The position numbers were made by a program, and so were the translations under genes. Of a DNA stretch of 64,000 bases, positions 11,536 to 23,579 are shown one piece after another. The stretch's first letter is position 1; the number at the start of each line of letters is the position of its first letter. This stretch comes from Haliotis asinina. Its lineage: Eukaryota > Mollusca > Gastropoda > Lepetellida > Haliotidae. The stretch covers positions 19,298,001 to 19,362,000 of the forward strand of contig NC_090295.1 of the NCBI RefSeq assembly GCF_037392515.1, in the 5' to 3' direction. Under the pieces are notes generated by a model. The model made no database searches, had not been told where the DNA came from, and saw only the letters and a list, made by a program, of their open reading frames with translations.

Positions 11536-13245
11536 TACCCGACCGTCCAGAACGGTCTGTTTTCATCTCGGACGGTCAAATTTCAAGGGTAGCCTGTGCG
11601 GTGGTCTGGCAGTGTTTGTTTTTTTTTGTGTGTGTGTTTTGTTTTGTTTTGACATGACCATGCTGACTCTGTGATTGTGAGGCAAAAAGTACAACAGCTT
11701 TCTAGTTTCTAAACCAGGCCATACAGCTTAGCCTTGACGTTACAATACACGCAGTAGAGTGTTCAGAACACTGATTTCTCTGTTGTTTACTTCTGAAAGC
11801 CTAACAGGCACTAACCGGTAGGTTACTAGTCCGGCTGTCTACCTTTGTTATTTCGGGAGTTATAAACACTGGTAAAATCTGCATATCGCCTCCGATAAAA
11901 TCTACAGAAATCACTCTCACCACCTTTGGATTCATATCCTTCTGAGTTCAAAGTATAGTCCTGGCTTAAGATGGCGGGGTTTGCTCGCTGTGCGCCTTTG
12001 ATGTAGGGACAAATTCATACAGAAACATTGACAGTACTGAAACTTAAAAAGTACCCGCAAAAACACCTTCTATCACCGTTAGGGTACTTCTTCAAGAATT
12101 GTGCGGCAAAGTTTAATTAGTTAAATGAAAGAGGTGGGTGTAAGCTAGGATTAGACGTGTTGCGATTGGGACGCTCAACTTCCCAGCGCGAACACCTAAA
12201 TGAATAAAAAAAAAATAATAATAAAACAGCAAAGAGAGGCAACACACTTTACGATCATCAGACCTACCCGCAGATGCATCCAGCGTACTTGTGGAGATTT
12301 ACGGGAATGTATGCCTCAGAGATAATCGAGGATATAGCCCGTGCTTCAAGAGCCATCCCTGTTCGCTATGCCGTCAGGTCTGCCCAGTCACTGTATACAA
12401 CTTATATGCAAATATGGATAAGTATAATACTACAGACTGTAATAATGGTGATAACTTATCAAGAAATGAACAATTAGCATTATCAATTAGCGAGCGTTGT
12501 TTTATGCCGGTTTTGGGAATATTCTAGCATGTCAAGGGTCATATATGTGATCCCAACAACATATGCCATGTGAGAGATACTTGGTGCAGGAAATCCGCCT
12601 CACAAAACACGAAAACACAAACAAAATATATATATGATTGATGTGACAGAATCCCTGCACTGCCGCCTCGGTGTTCATTCGCCTTGTACATGACAACGAG
12701 TGCAACAGAACTGACAAGGGTGCTCAACGGGTTGCATGGGTCCCTAACCCATCTGCCATTATCCCACCTGGACATTTCCGAACCTCTTTGCACATACCTC
12801 CCAAAACTGATGTGTTGATTAGTGCATTTGAAGAATCTGTGTCTGGATGATTATTAGTAGCTAAATAGTATGGGAGATTGTGTGGAATTCTAACGATTAT
12901 TGCATCAGACATTACATCTGGCTGACCTTCCAACTTTTAACCGAATATTTGAGATGAAGGAGTGGCAGCGATGTAGACTATGAATTTAAAGTACATCATC
13001 AGAATTTTATAATTCAGTTAAAGTTTAAGTCCTATCTCCTACGGTTCACTCCACTAACGACAGTAGTAGTAGACATGAACATGGCATAGATACGCTTCCA
13101 ATGAGGCTTATATTCCTCTATGCGCATTTTCCCTACTCAAAGAAATGTCATTACTAACGCCATTTAGTAAGTGTCCAAATGTAACATGTCATATTTGGGA
13201 TGACGCTTTCTTAGTATAGTACAGATTCTAGGAGTTTTGTTAGTT
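11536..13245. other. intergenic, no gene recognised
   Basis: Short T-rich and GT stretches near 11610-11650. A possible SINE tail scrap (ttatgccggttttgggaata) at about 12500-12535. Small open frames at 12270-12930 show no family resemblance. Confidence 0.45.
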
Positions 13246-13350
13246 TTGTCTCATCTGGGATTCGAACCCACACCCTCTGAGACGGGCACATATTCGGCAG
13301 CACACAACGTCAGCCGCCTTGCATGCTCAGACACCGCGGCTTCCACCCGA
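13246..13350 (-). mobile_element. tRNA-like SINE head fragment
   Basis: The minus strand contains a good B box (gggttcgaatcccag) preceded by a long variable-arm-like stretch and ggcggctgacg, recalling leucine or serine tRNA. There is no clean acceptor stem, so I call it a tRNA-derived SINE head, not a working tRNA. Confidence 0.5.
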
Positions 13351-14110
13351 GGTTGTGGGTTGTGGGTTGTGGGTTCTAATTGACCAATATCTAATGTTGT
13401 AATACAGGTGCTCTAATAACCACAAAGTAAAGGGCTTCAGAGAGAAGGGTATATTATGGTTCGTGAATAATCTTGTATTCATATGTTACAGAAAAACAAG
13501 CCAAGTTCAGTATATTGGAGTAGAGGTAAAGGTATAATAGAACAAGACCAGACCAGTTGTATTTCGTCTTTTACGGATCCCACCTCAAGAATAAGAAAAA
13601 AATAAGAACTGATTTTTACCTTTGAAAAATTAAAATCCTTAAGTTTTTATTGGCCGAAACATTATAAACTTACCAAATTGTTTTTGTTCGTTTTTGTTTT
13701 TTTTGTGTCCGATACACACTTCATTAGTTGCCAAAAGTTAAATACGTTTAGGATTTAAAAGGAAGATTACTCTGACAGGTGACGTTTTTATTTTTCATTC
13801 CCTCCTGAGGACAAAAATCCGTAAAACAAAAATAAACGTGGTCAGTCCTACATGTAACATAAAAAAGAATGAGCTATTACATTTAAAAAGTATTGCTTTC
13901 CTCTTACATATAAGACACAATGCAGTACTAGTGGTCAAATTCAAAACCACCATGAATGATATTATCTATATATTATTTTTTTTTATGAATCATTATTCAA
14001 ATGAAGAAGGGGCGAAAAATGGCCGTGTAACGTTGTGCATAGATTAAACAAGAAGCAGATATTCACAATATTTTGTCTTGTACTTGAATACCATCTTCCA
14101 TATGCCTCTC
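13351..14110. other. no recognised feature
   Basis: AT-rich, with the triplicated word gggttgt near 13365. No gene recognised. Confidence 0.45.
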
Positions 14111-14262
14111 AAGAACCTGACTAAAACAAATTCAACAGACTAAAGAAACAAATTACTTTACCCTTTTAGAGTTATGCAATGGTATGTTATTCATGCTTTG
14201 TGTGAACATATAAAGATTATTATCACATTGCACACACACACATACACACACACACACACAAA

Positions 14263-14306
<44 letters not shown>

Positions 14307-14389
14307 CACCACACACAAACATGACCAAGAACCTGACTAAAAGTATATTCAACTGACTAAAGAAACAAATTACTTTTCCCATTTTATAA
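14111..14389. repeat. direct repeat pair flanking a (CA)n microsatellite
   Basis: About 62 bases starting aagaacctgactaaaa and containing gactaaagaaacaaattact occur at 14111-14172 and again at 14327-14389. Between them lies an interrupted (CA)n tract at 14231-14318. Open frames there (HTHT, VCVC) are artefacts of the repeat. Confidence 0.9.
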
Positions 14390-15042
14390 TTACTCGTTTT
14401 TCATTTCTCCTCATGGCCAGCATGCAACGTCGTCTTTTACGTAACGTCCTGTTTACGTAAACTGGGCTGTGCCCATTGTGGGACAAAAAGTGTAACGCTG
14501 GATTACGTAAGAATCCTAATTAATTTCATGCTGACCTTTCCCTGTCACTGAGCAGTTTTTTACACATCTTTTCACTGCACGTCTACCCAATCCCGTTTTC
14601 ATTGAAGCTCCTATGATCTGTTTAAGGTGCGATATGGATTAAACATTGTTTTTTCTTAACTTGTGCACGAACTGGATTGGTCAAAAAGCCTCGTCACATA
14701 TAAATACCGCTCCAGAAATACACAAATCACAAAACGATTATATAAGCACGATAGAAATACATGTACTAGTAGATGATAGAATGATAATGCCACTGAATAT
14801 GAAGTGTGTCAGGTATGATGGATAAGGTACATTCTTATGTAGATTATAGATTATAGTGACCTGTCATGAAGCCTCTTGTCTCTTTAATGAAGTCGTGAAC
14901 ATATGTCAAAATATTTTGATCAACGGTTCCGGTTTTTATGGAATTTCCATATCGTAAAGAAATGAAATGAATCCCAGACGTACGAATGTAATCTGGAATA
15001 TGACCAGTGTGAAATACTAATGAAGACATGATGTCGTTTCAG
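14390..15042. other. no recognised feature
   Basis: Several tacgtaa words at 14440-14510. No gene recognised. Confidence 0.45.
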
Positions 15043-15051
15043 ATACGACAC

Positions 15052-15316
15052 TACCCGTGAAGGTCACGGGGTGGAATAGGCCTTCAGCAACCCATGTTTG
15101 CCACAAAAGGCGACTATGCTTGTCTTAAGAGGCGACTAACGGGATCGGGTGGTTCGGTTCGCTGACTTGTTTGGCACATGTCATCGGTTCCCAATTGCGC
15201 AGATCGATGCTCATGTTGTTGATCACAGGATTGTCTGGTCCATACACGATTATTTACAGATCGCCGCCATATAGCTGGAATATTGCTGAGTGCGGCGCAA
15301 AACTATACTCACTCAC
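15052..15316 (+). mobile_element. SINE family A, full length
   Basis: Head (acccgtgaaggtcacggggt), body and tail (gctggaatattgctgagtgc, actatactcactcac) are all present. Flanked by the 9-base direct repeat atacgacac at 15043-15051 and 15317-15325, a target-site duplication. Confidence 0.95.
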
Positions 15317-15325
15317 ATACGACAC

Positions 15326-15764
15326 AGTCAACTTGTTATCACAAATGTATCACCACTCATATGCAAGCCCGTCGAAAGACTAAAATCTAAAGATTCAAAT
15401 ACTCATTCAAAACATCACAGTCTCGTTTCCTTGTAGAAATGCAGAGTAAAACATGTTTTATACTTATTCCTTACTCATAGACATTTTTAATTTGAATTCC
15501 TACGTTCTGTTCGACAGCCAACAAGAGCTACATATAGGCAAGCAACGTTAAACGACCTTCATTTACTTTGACATTGAAACCTAAGGGATTACTAACGGGG
15601 AAAAACAATTTCGTTAATTCTTTCTGTCTTGTTTGGGGCATCTGTAAACCTGAGATGACAGCAAGCACATTTACTTCATGTCTGGAGGACAATTACATCC
15701 TCTTAAGACATGTTTTGTCTTAAAAGTAGAGCAATTACACAATGGCCAGGTCGAGAAATTCAGT
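15326..15764. other. no recognised feature
   Basis: No gene or repeat recognised. Confidence 0.45.
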
Positions 15765-15900
15765 AGAGTGTGAATGAGTGAGAATTTACGCCGCAATGTT
15801 CAGGCAATATTGCAAGCTGTACACCCGATACAGGTTTCGATCTTGGTGAGCAACGTTGCTGCAAACCCAGTTGTTCGGCGTGACGGATTGTCCCTTGGGT
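15765..15900 (-). mobile_element. SINE family B, strongly degraded
   Basis: Minus orientation: gaatgagtgagaatttacgc, caggcaatattgcaag, then a possible head remnant cggcgtgacggattg. A weak but ordered match. Confidence 0.5.
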
Positions 15901-16226
15901 CACCCACCCCCACCCCAGTCCCATTACTGACCTTTGGCCATATGGATGTTCCCAACTGTACTGTCTCCTTGTACAAACACACAATGTTTTATCGTCCTTG
16001 AGTAGGACGAATGTTCATGATCAAACATCGGAAGCAGTAATGATAAATAACGCGCATGAGCACTCAGTTGACTGGTTTTCTGTTGCAACTATTAGTGTCC
16101 AACAATAGCACCCATGAGCGTTTGGGGGGAAAGAATCTGGCAGCGCTGGCCCATGCATGAATCATATGTGCCCTATCTTTAATAATGTTAGGCAAACTCT
16201 CCTATGATTTGTTGGTTTTGTTGAAG

Positions 16227-16313
16227 AGTGAGTGAGTTTATTTTTACGCCGCTTTTAAGCAATATTCCAGCGATATTACGGCGGGGGACACCAGAAATGG
16301 GCTTCACACATTG
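16227..16313 (-). mobile_element. SINE family B, 5'-truncated, with target duplication
   Basis: Only the tail half is present (agtgagtgagtttatttt to gggcttcacacattg). Flanked by ttttgttgaag at 16216-16226 and 16314-16324. Truncation at the head with an intact target duplication is the mark of LINE-type reverse transcription stopping early. Confidence 0.93.
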
Positions 16314-16379
16314 TTTTGTTGAAGACCTATTTCATTGTGATGTTAGTAAGGCTGCATATATCTACACCATTCGAAAACT

Positions 16380-17530
16380 ATACGCACAATAACGGCTTTA
16401 CACAGATGTAACATACCATTGCCTCAGACACACCCTGGTTCTATTTCTCCAAGTTGCGAATATTTAACACGCACGTATGACTTACGACATTAAGGGGGTT
16501 TAAAACCACAGAATACGTACACGTACAGTTATACACGGATGTAACCTTGCATTGCCCTTGAAAACCAGCCTAGTCCTATGAGTCCTGGTTACGACCACTT
16601 AACACGCAAGTATAACTTACGACTGGTCTATTAAACGGTATGGAGGTTTCCAACAAACGACTAGGCACACGAACAGTTTTAAACGAATGTAATCTTGCAT
16701 TGCCCTTGAAAAACGTCCTAGTCCTATGAGTCCTGGTTACGACCACTTAACACGCAAGTATGACTTACGACTGGTCTATTAAACGGTACGGAGGTTTCCA
16801 ACAAACGGCTAGGCACACGAACAGTTTTAAACGGATGTAATACTGCATTGCCCTTGAAAACCAGCCTAGTCCTATTACTCCTGGTTACGACCACTTAACA
16901 CGCAAGTATGACTTACGACTTGTCTATAAAACGGTATGGAGGTTTCTAACAAACGACTAGGCACACGAACAGTTTTAAACGGATATAATCTTGCATTGCC
17001 TTTGGAAAACGCCCTAGTCCTATTACTCCTGGTTAAGACCGCTTAACACGCAAGTATGACTTACGACTGGTCTATAAAACGGTATGGAGGTTTCTAACAA
17101 ACGACTAGGCACACGAACAGTTTTAAACGGATATAACATTGCATTGCCTTTGGAAAACGTCCTAGTCCTATTAATCCTGGTTACGACCACTTAACACGCA
17201 AGTATGACTTACGACTGGTCTATTAAACGGTATGGAGGTTTCTAACAAACGACTAGGCACACGAACAGTTTTAAACGGATATAACATTGCATTGCCTTTG
17301 GAAAACGCACTAGTCCTATTAATCCTGGTTAGGACCTCTTAACACGCAAGTATGACCTACGACTGGTCTATTAAACGGTACGGGGGTTTGAAACAAACGA
17401 ATACGTACAGGAACAGTTTTAAAAGGATGTAATATTGCATTGTCCTTGAAAGACCCCCTAGTCCTATTATTCCCAGTTAAGGCCACTTAACATGCATGTG
17501 AGACTTACGACTGCTTTATGAAACGGGACA
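16380..17530. repeat. 148-bp satellite array, about 7-8 copies
   Basis: The anchor aacacgcaag recurs at 16601, 16749, 16897, 17045, 17193 and 17341, and in altered form at 17489: every step is exactly 148 bases. One diverged copy precedes it (anchor at about 16466). Central copies are very alike; those at both ends are diverged. The unit contains cctagtcctat, cctggttacgaccactt, gacttacgactggtcta and aggcacacgaacagttttaa. Confidence 0.96.
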
Positions 17531-17567
17531 CAGAATTCGAACAACAGATTTGGCCTTCAGTCTGTCG

Positions 17568-17645
17568 TATTAGGATCGGGTGGTCAGGCTCGCTGACTAG
17601 ATCGATGCTTGTGTTGTTGAAGTTTGGATTGCCTGATCCAACAAC
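17568..17645 (+). mobile_element. SINE family A, internal fragment
   Basis: Matches ggatcgggtggtcaggctcg and gatcgatgcttgtgttgttg, with a small internal deletion. Confidence 0.7.
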
Positions 17646-17759
17646 AAACCTTCCGCTCTGGTTATGTTCATCTGAATTCGGCACATAATTCACATAATTA
17701 ATTCAGAAAAATATTTCTTGTACTTCAGGAAGACTTCAGTGATATTTCTATGGTATTGT

Positions 17760-18002
17760 GGGAGTGAGTGAGTTTAGTTTTACGCGGCACTCTAGCGATA
17801 TTCTAGCTATATGGTGGCGGTCTGTGTTTAATCCAGTTATCAACAGCATGAGCATCGATCTGCGCAATTGGGGACCGATGACATGTGTCAACCAAGTCAG
17901 CGAGTCTGACCTACGGATCCCGTTAGTTGCCTCTCACGACAAGCATAGTGGCCTTTTATGTCAAGAATGGGTTGCTGAAGACCTATTCTACCCCGGGTCC
18001 AT
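17760..18002 (-). mobile_element. SINE family A
   Basis: Minus orientation from gggagtgagtgagtttagtt to tattctaccccgggtcc. Nearly full length; only the outermost head is missing. Confidence 0.92.
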
Positions 18003-18127
18003 TACAATGGTTTTACTGACTATAAAATCAGCGGTATAATCAATGTTCCAGTATACATTTAATATGTGGACAAGCGACAAAACCACAACCACATGTTTAT
18101 TATAGTACTTGTGGAAAAGGTTGTTGC

Positions 18128-18250
18128 ATCAATCTATGGAACTGGGATACGATGACATGTGTCAACCAAGTCAGCAAGCCTGACCACCCGATCCCGTTAG
18201 TCGCCTCCGACAAGCATAGGTCGCTGAAGACCAATTCTAACCCGGGTCTC
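18128..18250 (-). mobile_element. SINE family A, 3'-lacking fragment
   Basis: Minus orientation: gatgacatgtgtcaaccaag, ctgaccacccgatcccgtta, tctaacccgggtctcc. Body and head only. Confidence 0.85.
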
Positions 18251-18940
18251 CATGTATGTCTTATGTTAAAATGAAAGACATCTGCTTTAACATGTGATAG
18301 AAATCATCCAAAACTACGCTATGGGATTCTTAAATAAATATTTTCTTGTTTACCAGCTCAATGCCACCAGTTTCAGTGCGAATAAAGCGTAGTGAGAGAA
18401 ATGTAACAGCGATGAAATGTCGAATATCACTTATGATAATATGCACAATCTACGGTGATGAGAGAGTTAAATATGTAATCCAAAATTATTTTAAACCATT
18501 TAAAAATTCCCTTCTGATAACGTGAAGGAATTAAGAAACATAACAGCATATGCACATGAAGTCTTCCACCGACGAAATTACAAATCTGCATGAAAAGCTT
18601 AACACTTGTTGCATCATCGCTATCTTAATAGCATACCAAAAATATTTTGTATGGACAGTGGCCGTTCATGATGGTGGTACCAGTAAGAGTTTCTATTTGT
18701 CTGCCTGTTCTACGGCGACGTGTATGTAATCAAGGCTTGATGCAACAGACCATTGACTGATACAAGGAGCGAGAAGCCATGCTGCGGGATACGATACAAC
18801 GTTGTTGACCAAGGGTTGCGTTAACCGAGTTCGCTCCTTTCGTAAACGAAGGCCCAGGTTTTCCTCTGGAACCTGAAAATTGGGGGCTCAGGTCGAGAGA
18901 TTTATTTTGCTTTTAGAAAAAATAACATCAGGCTGCTACA
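18251..18940. other. upstream region of ependymin-related gene 1
   Basis: No repeat or gene recognised. Ends at the conserved promoter block of the next gene. Confidence 0.5.
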
Positions 18941-18967
18941 TCAACGTGTCACCTGAGCCCCAGGCAT

Positions 18968-18996
18968 CACGTGATGCTCTCCTGTGTGGATAAAAG
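18968..18996 (+). promoter_or_regulatory. promoter block of ependymin-related gene 1 (E-box plus TATA-like)
   Basis: CACGTG at 18968-18973 and GATAAAAG at 18989-18996, start to start 21 bases, 93 bases before the ATG. The paralogue at 42844-42872 has the same two words, the same spacing, and ctcctgtgtg/gtgtgtg between them. Conservation between the copies supports function; no start site is proven. Confidence 0.65.
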
Positions 18997-19081
18997 AAGC
19001 ACAGATTGGAAGTTTCCTTCGTCCGGGGCGAGTTTGGCAGAGGGCTTGGTACAGATTCATCTTCAGTGATACCCATCCAGA

Positions 19082-22000
19082 ATGATCCTGCAAGCAGCAC
19101 TGCTCCTGGCTGGCCTGTCTTTGGCAAGTGGCAGTATTTGTTGCGCACCCAGGCAATTCAACGCATTCCAGCATGTCACGTATGTCAACTCGTCGACAAC
19201 ACTGCGTGTAAGTACCTTCCGGTAACCATGGTTCAACCATTGTTCATTATACAATCAACACAGAAAGGTCATGTTTAAAGCTATTCAAGATATAACTGCT
19301 TGTAATTATGAGTTTACACTATGTCTTCTTTAAAACTTAAAAGTAAAATAATTACATGTATTATATTTTAAAATGTTCATCAGCATGTAAGCAAATCGAA
19401 ACGATTCCAGTTGTCTCATTTCTGCACACATACAGTATAACAGTCTTTTCTTTACTCTGTAATGATATTTCCCCTAAACTGTCAATCTTTCTCTGTGTCT
19501 CTTCCATACTTGCTTGTGTTGAAAATTGTTAATGTAAATGTCTATGGGGAGGGGTGTTTTTTAGTTGTACGATTTTGTCCCTAGTCCTTTTCATTTTATG
19601 AATACAATATGTATACACTAAGCAGTTGTAGTCCTCATTCCCTTTCTGTAAACTTGCATGAAATTATTTCGGTTTGACCTAAAAAGAACGACTAGCGTTA
19701 TCACGGATGCTTCAGCTGAAATAATGGATGTCTCTGAAAAAGAACGAGTCAGTGCATTGTGAAAATGAATCGATTTTATTAACTTGACATAACTAAATCA
19801 TCTATGAAATTGAAGTATGTTGGACCTGAGAAGAATTACAATATTAACAAAGTATATGGAGTCTACGTTTGTTTCAGTCAGTATTGCGTTCGTGTAAAAC
19901 TGTAAATACTTTCCACAAGGCTGTATGACAAAACGAACGATTTCAACTTCCCAATCGTTACCTTTCATTTGTTGACCGATTACTATTGCAATACGGTGAA
20001 TATACGACCCTTCTGTCTTAACACCACGACGGCCTGCAGCATTGCACTGATTCATTGTATGAATATTGTAAACAATGAAACCTAACTAGTATCGATTCAA
20101 AACCTAGTGGTTGTCGGGACAGATCCAGCAAAGGCAACGAAACACGTTTTATTTTGTAACGCTGAACATGATATTGAGGAGGTGCTACTTTCCAAAGGGT
20201 CGTAAATATACCATCGCTATCAGAACACTGCTTGGTCCTGAAAGATAAGTTCATTTTGATAATTTCAGATCAAAGCTTCCATTTCTCAACTGAGTGACTG
20301 TATGGGTATATATTCGAGTGATAGGCCGACAAGGACTAAAAGCGCTCAGACAAACTAACCCTAGGCTAAATGGTTTACTTCCGTAAGAACAACATGACAG
20401 CTTATTCTTACCTCACACATGAATGACGCTTTCTGATTGGCTAAGCGCTATTCTATTATTTTCAATGTACCCCGCTTACAGGCGATGTATTATTTTCAAT
20501 GTACACGACTGGGAATTCCGAACTCTTCTGGTGCTTCACGGCAGTACTTCTATCTCGAATACCATTGAATCACGCATGAAGTACGGAAATTACCGATGTT
20601 TTGAGATTGAAAATCGATGGAAGGGAGATAACTCTAAATCTGTTTACATTGTGTCGTCTGCAAAATGGCGATTCGCCTCGCATTCAATAGAAGTGCTTCA
20701 AACAGCTCGAAATTAAAACTCGGGTGTTCGGTAAGATAAATACGTTGTTCACTGGTCCCTCGGGGTCCATGGGCTCATGTACCCCCGAGGTTTGTTTATG
20801 TTCCCCTCGCCCATGGACCCCTCGTGACCAGTGAACAACTTATAATGTAGTTAATCTGTGAGCGGGACCATTACATGTAGTTCATATGGTATGTAGTTCT
20901 TGTGTGAGGACACTGGCTAAACGCCCCAATGACAAAAAAAGACACCCTCGGTGTACAATATACTTTTTGGGGAACATTAGCAACATATATCATAGTGTGT
21001 GGAGAATACCTGGACAACAAATGCTAATCTATTTGACCACTGCAACCAAGTAGGACTTTTATTGGAATTTTCTTGGTAAACACATACCTATGTACCGGTA
21101 GCCTGACACCACTTTTATTGTTCCTAAGAACTTCCATGATGCAGTGTGATGTACTAGACGTGACCATCTTAACCCCTCATATACAGGTGGTGAAGGATGG
21201 TCATCCTAATAAACGCAATACTCGCTGACAGATAAAGCCTATTCTCTGAAACGATATTTAGCAGACTTCATTCTATTGTTAAAATAACAATATCGTCCCT
21301 GAGGAGCCTGGGTATTACGACGTAAATGCTGGGTGTATATGGATTTCATGTATGTTATTTACCTGCATTGTCAGAAGTGGGAGGAACTGCTTAGGAGATA
21401 TCGTGTTGTCACCTGTCAAATCAACATCAAACGAGAGGGTATTTATCCCATGGGTAAAATTTTTGCAATGTCTTTTTTTTTTTCTTTTTTTTTTTGTCAT
21501 GGGGGCATTTAGCCTCGGGGATTTTTGTCCCAGGGCATACTGTCCCGGTGGACTTATTGTCTGCCCACCAATGTTCGGCCGAGTAGCGTTGTGTAATATG
21601 TTGTTCGATTGGGAAATGTATTCAATTTGCTATTGTTATGTTGGTTGTCAGAATATTCATGGCATATGATATAAACGATTCTTAAGTACAGTTTGTATAT
21701 ATACATATAAAATCACATACCATAACCTCCTAACATGTGTCAATGAATTTAAACCATCAGTTATTGAGAATGACGTGATTTAGGTTGTGGGGAGCGACAA
21801 CAGTCAATTTAATCTAGAGCCTGGTAAACAGTCATCTTAGTTTATCATCAATGGTTGTTTCAAACTGAAGAATACAAAATAGTTTGTCATGTTGTTTTAA
21901 AGTTTCTCCTACCTAGGTTTCCACTTTTCGAATTTAACTTCAGCCGGCGTCAGGTCGAAATGAAATGTGTTTGATCCCCTTTTGTACATTGTAAGGAAAC

Positions 22001-23538
22001 GGTTGTATATGTACATGGCACTATGTAAGGATATCTTAATTCTTTCATCATCTATGCATGTTTTTTAGAAAAACTAAATCCAAAGAAATTTTCTTTCGTA
22101 AATATTGTTGAAGTGTAATAAAATTACTTTCTTCCTAAATAAGAACATGCCGATTATGATTTTTAGTAAATCCGTTTTCTACATTTTTAAAGTACAACAC
22201 CTGTCCCTGGGGTATTTTTGTACCATTCTTTTTGCACTTCTTTTCGTTTATACATTATGCAAACTTCTTGCTATTGTTTTGGACAATTCTGAATATTTTC
22301 AATCAAAATCATGCGTATTTTCAGGCATTGTACTTCATCGTTTACGACGCTGTCAATGAAAGATTCCTCGTCAGCGGCGACCGCAGCAACAACAAATTCG
22401 TCGGAACCACCAAAGTAATCTACGACTACAGGAACGTAAGGAAGCCCTTCAAAGTTCTTTACGTCTGGAGTGTGATATCCCCGATAAATTGTTGTATAGT
22501 GCCTTAGTGGGCAAGAGGCGTTTTGTATATCACTCGTTTATGCCCTTGCTTTCGTATGAGGTTAAACCTTCATGCTATGAACATTTTTCACCTGTGAAGG
22601 TCTGGATAGAATAGGCCTTTAGCAACCCATGTTTGCCATAAAAGGCGATTGTGCTTGTCGTAAGAGGCGACTAACGGAATCGGGTGGTCAGACTCACTGA
22701 CTTGGTTGTCACATGTCATCAGTTGTCGGTTTCTCAGATCGGTGCTCATGCTGTTGATCACTGGATTGTCTCGTCTAGATTCCATTATTTACATATCGTC
22801 GCGATATAGCTGGAATATTGCTGACTGCGGCGCTTACTCACTCACTCACTCCAACAAAATTACGTCTTCGTGTAAGGTGACAGTGAGTGAGTGAGTTGGA
22901 TTTTACGTCGCTTTTACCAATGTTATACCAGTCCACCCAGTCGTGAATGGATACCTCCTGAGGATTAACTTGGCGCGCCTTGTGACTCCGCGAGTTGTAC
23001 GATCCTCAGGGAATTGAGACTGAAAATACGACGTTGACTTTGACACCGAACGAGCGAGGTAAAATCAAAGCGTTTTGAACATGCATGTCGATCCAAATAA
23101 TAATACCAATACCCATGTGGGAAATCGAACCAGGACCCTCGCTGCGACAAGCGAACGCTTCACCTTCTGGACCACCACATCTCCAATGCTGGGTGGTAGT
23201 AATCACAAGTATAGGAATGATAGCAATTTCTGTTTTGTTTTTAGGGTCTTGCGTACAGCATTGACGCATTGGCACGCACATGCTCAAAATACTCTCTTCA
23301 GGGACAATTCGAGGATCAGCAAAGTGTCTGTGTTCCAAGTAAGTGATTTCAAAATATATCGACCAGTATATATATGTTCCGTCCCTCGAACTCTAAACGG
23401 AGTTGGTCATTTATATACATTCGATTATAACGTAAGTGAGCGTTAAGTATAGATATACGGATTATGCGTCATCGTGTTATGAACCACCGATGTAGCTGGT
23501 CCGGAATCACATCATTTACAGGCCTCAGATCCCATCGC

Positions 23539-23579
<41 letters not shown>

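Noticed and set aside
19798-20716. Small open frames in intron 1 of ependymin-related gene 1
   Set aside because: No family resemblance; length is within chance; no paralogous sequence in gene 2.
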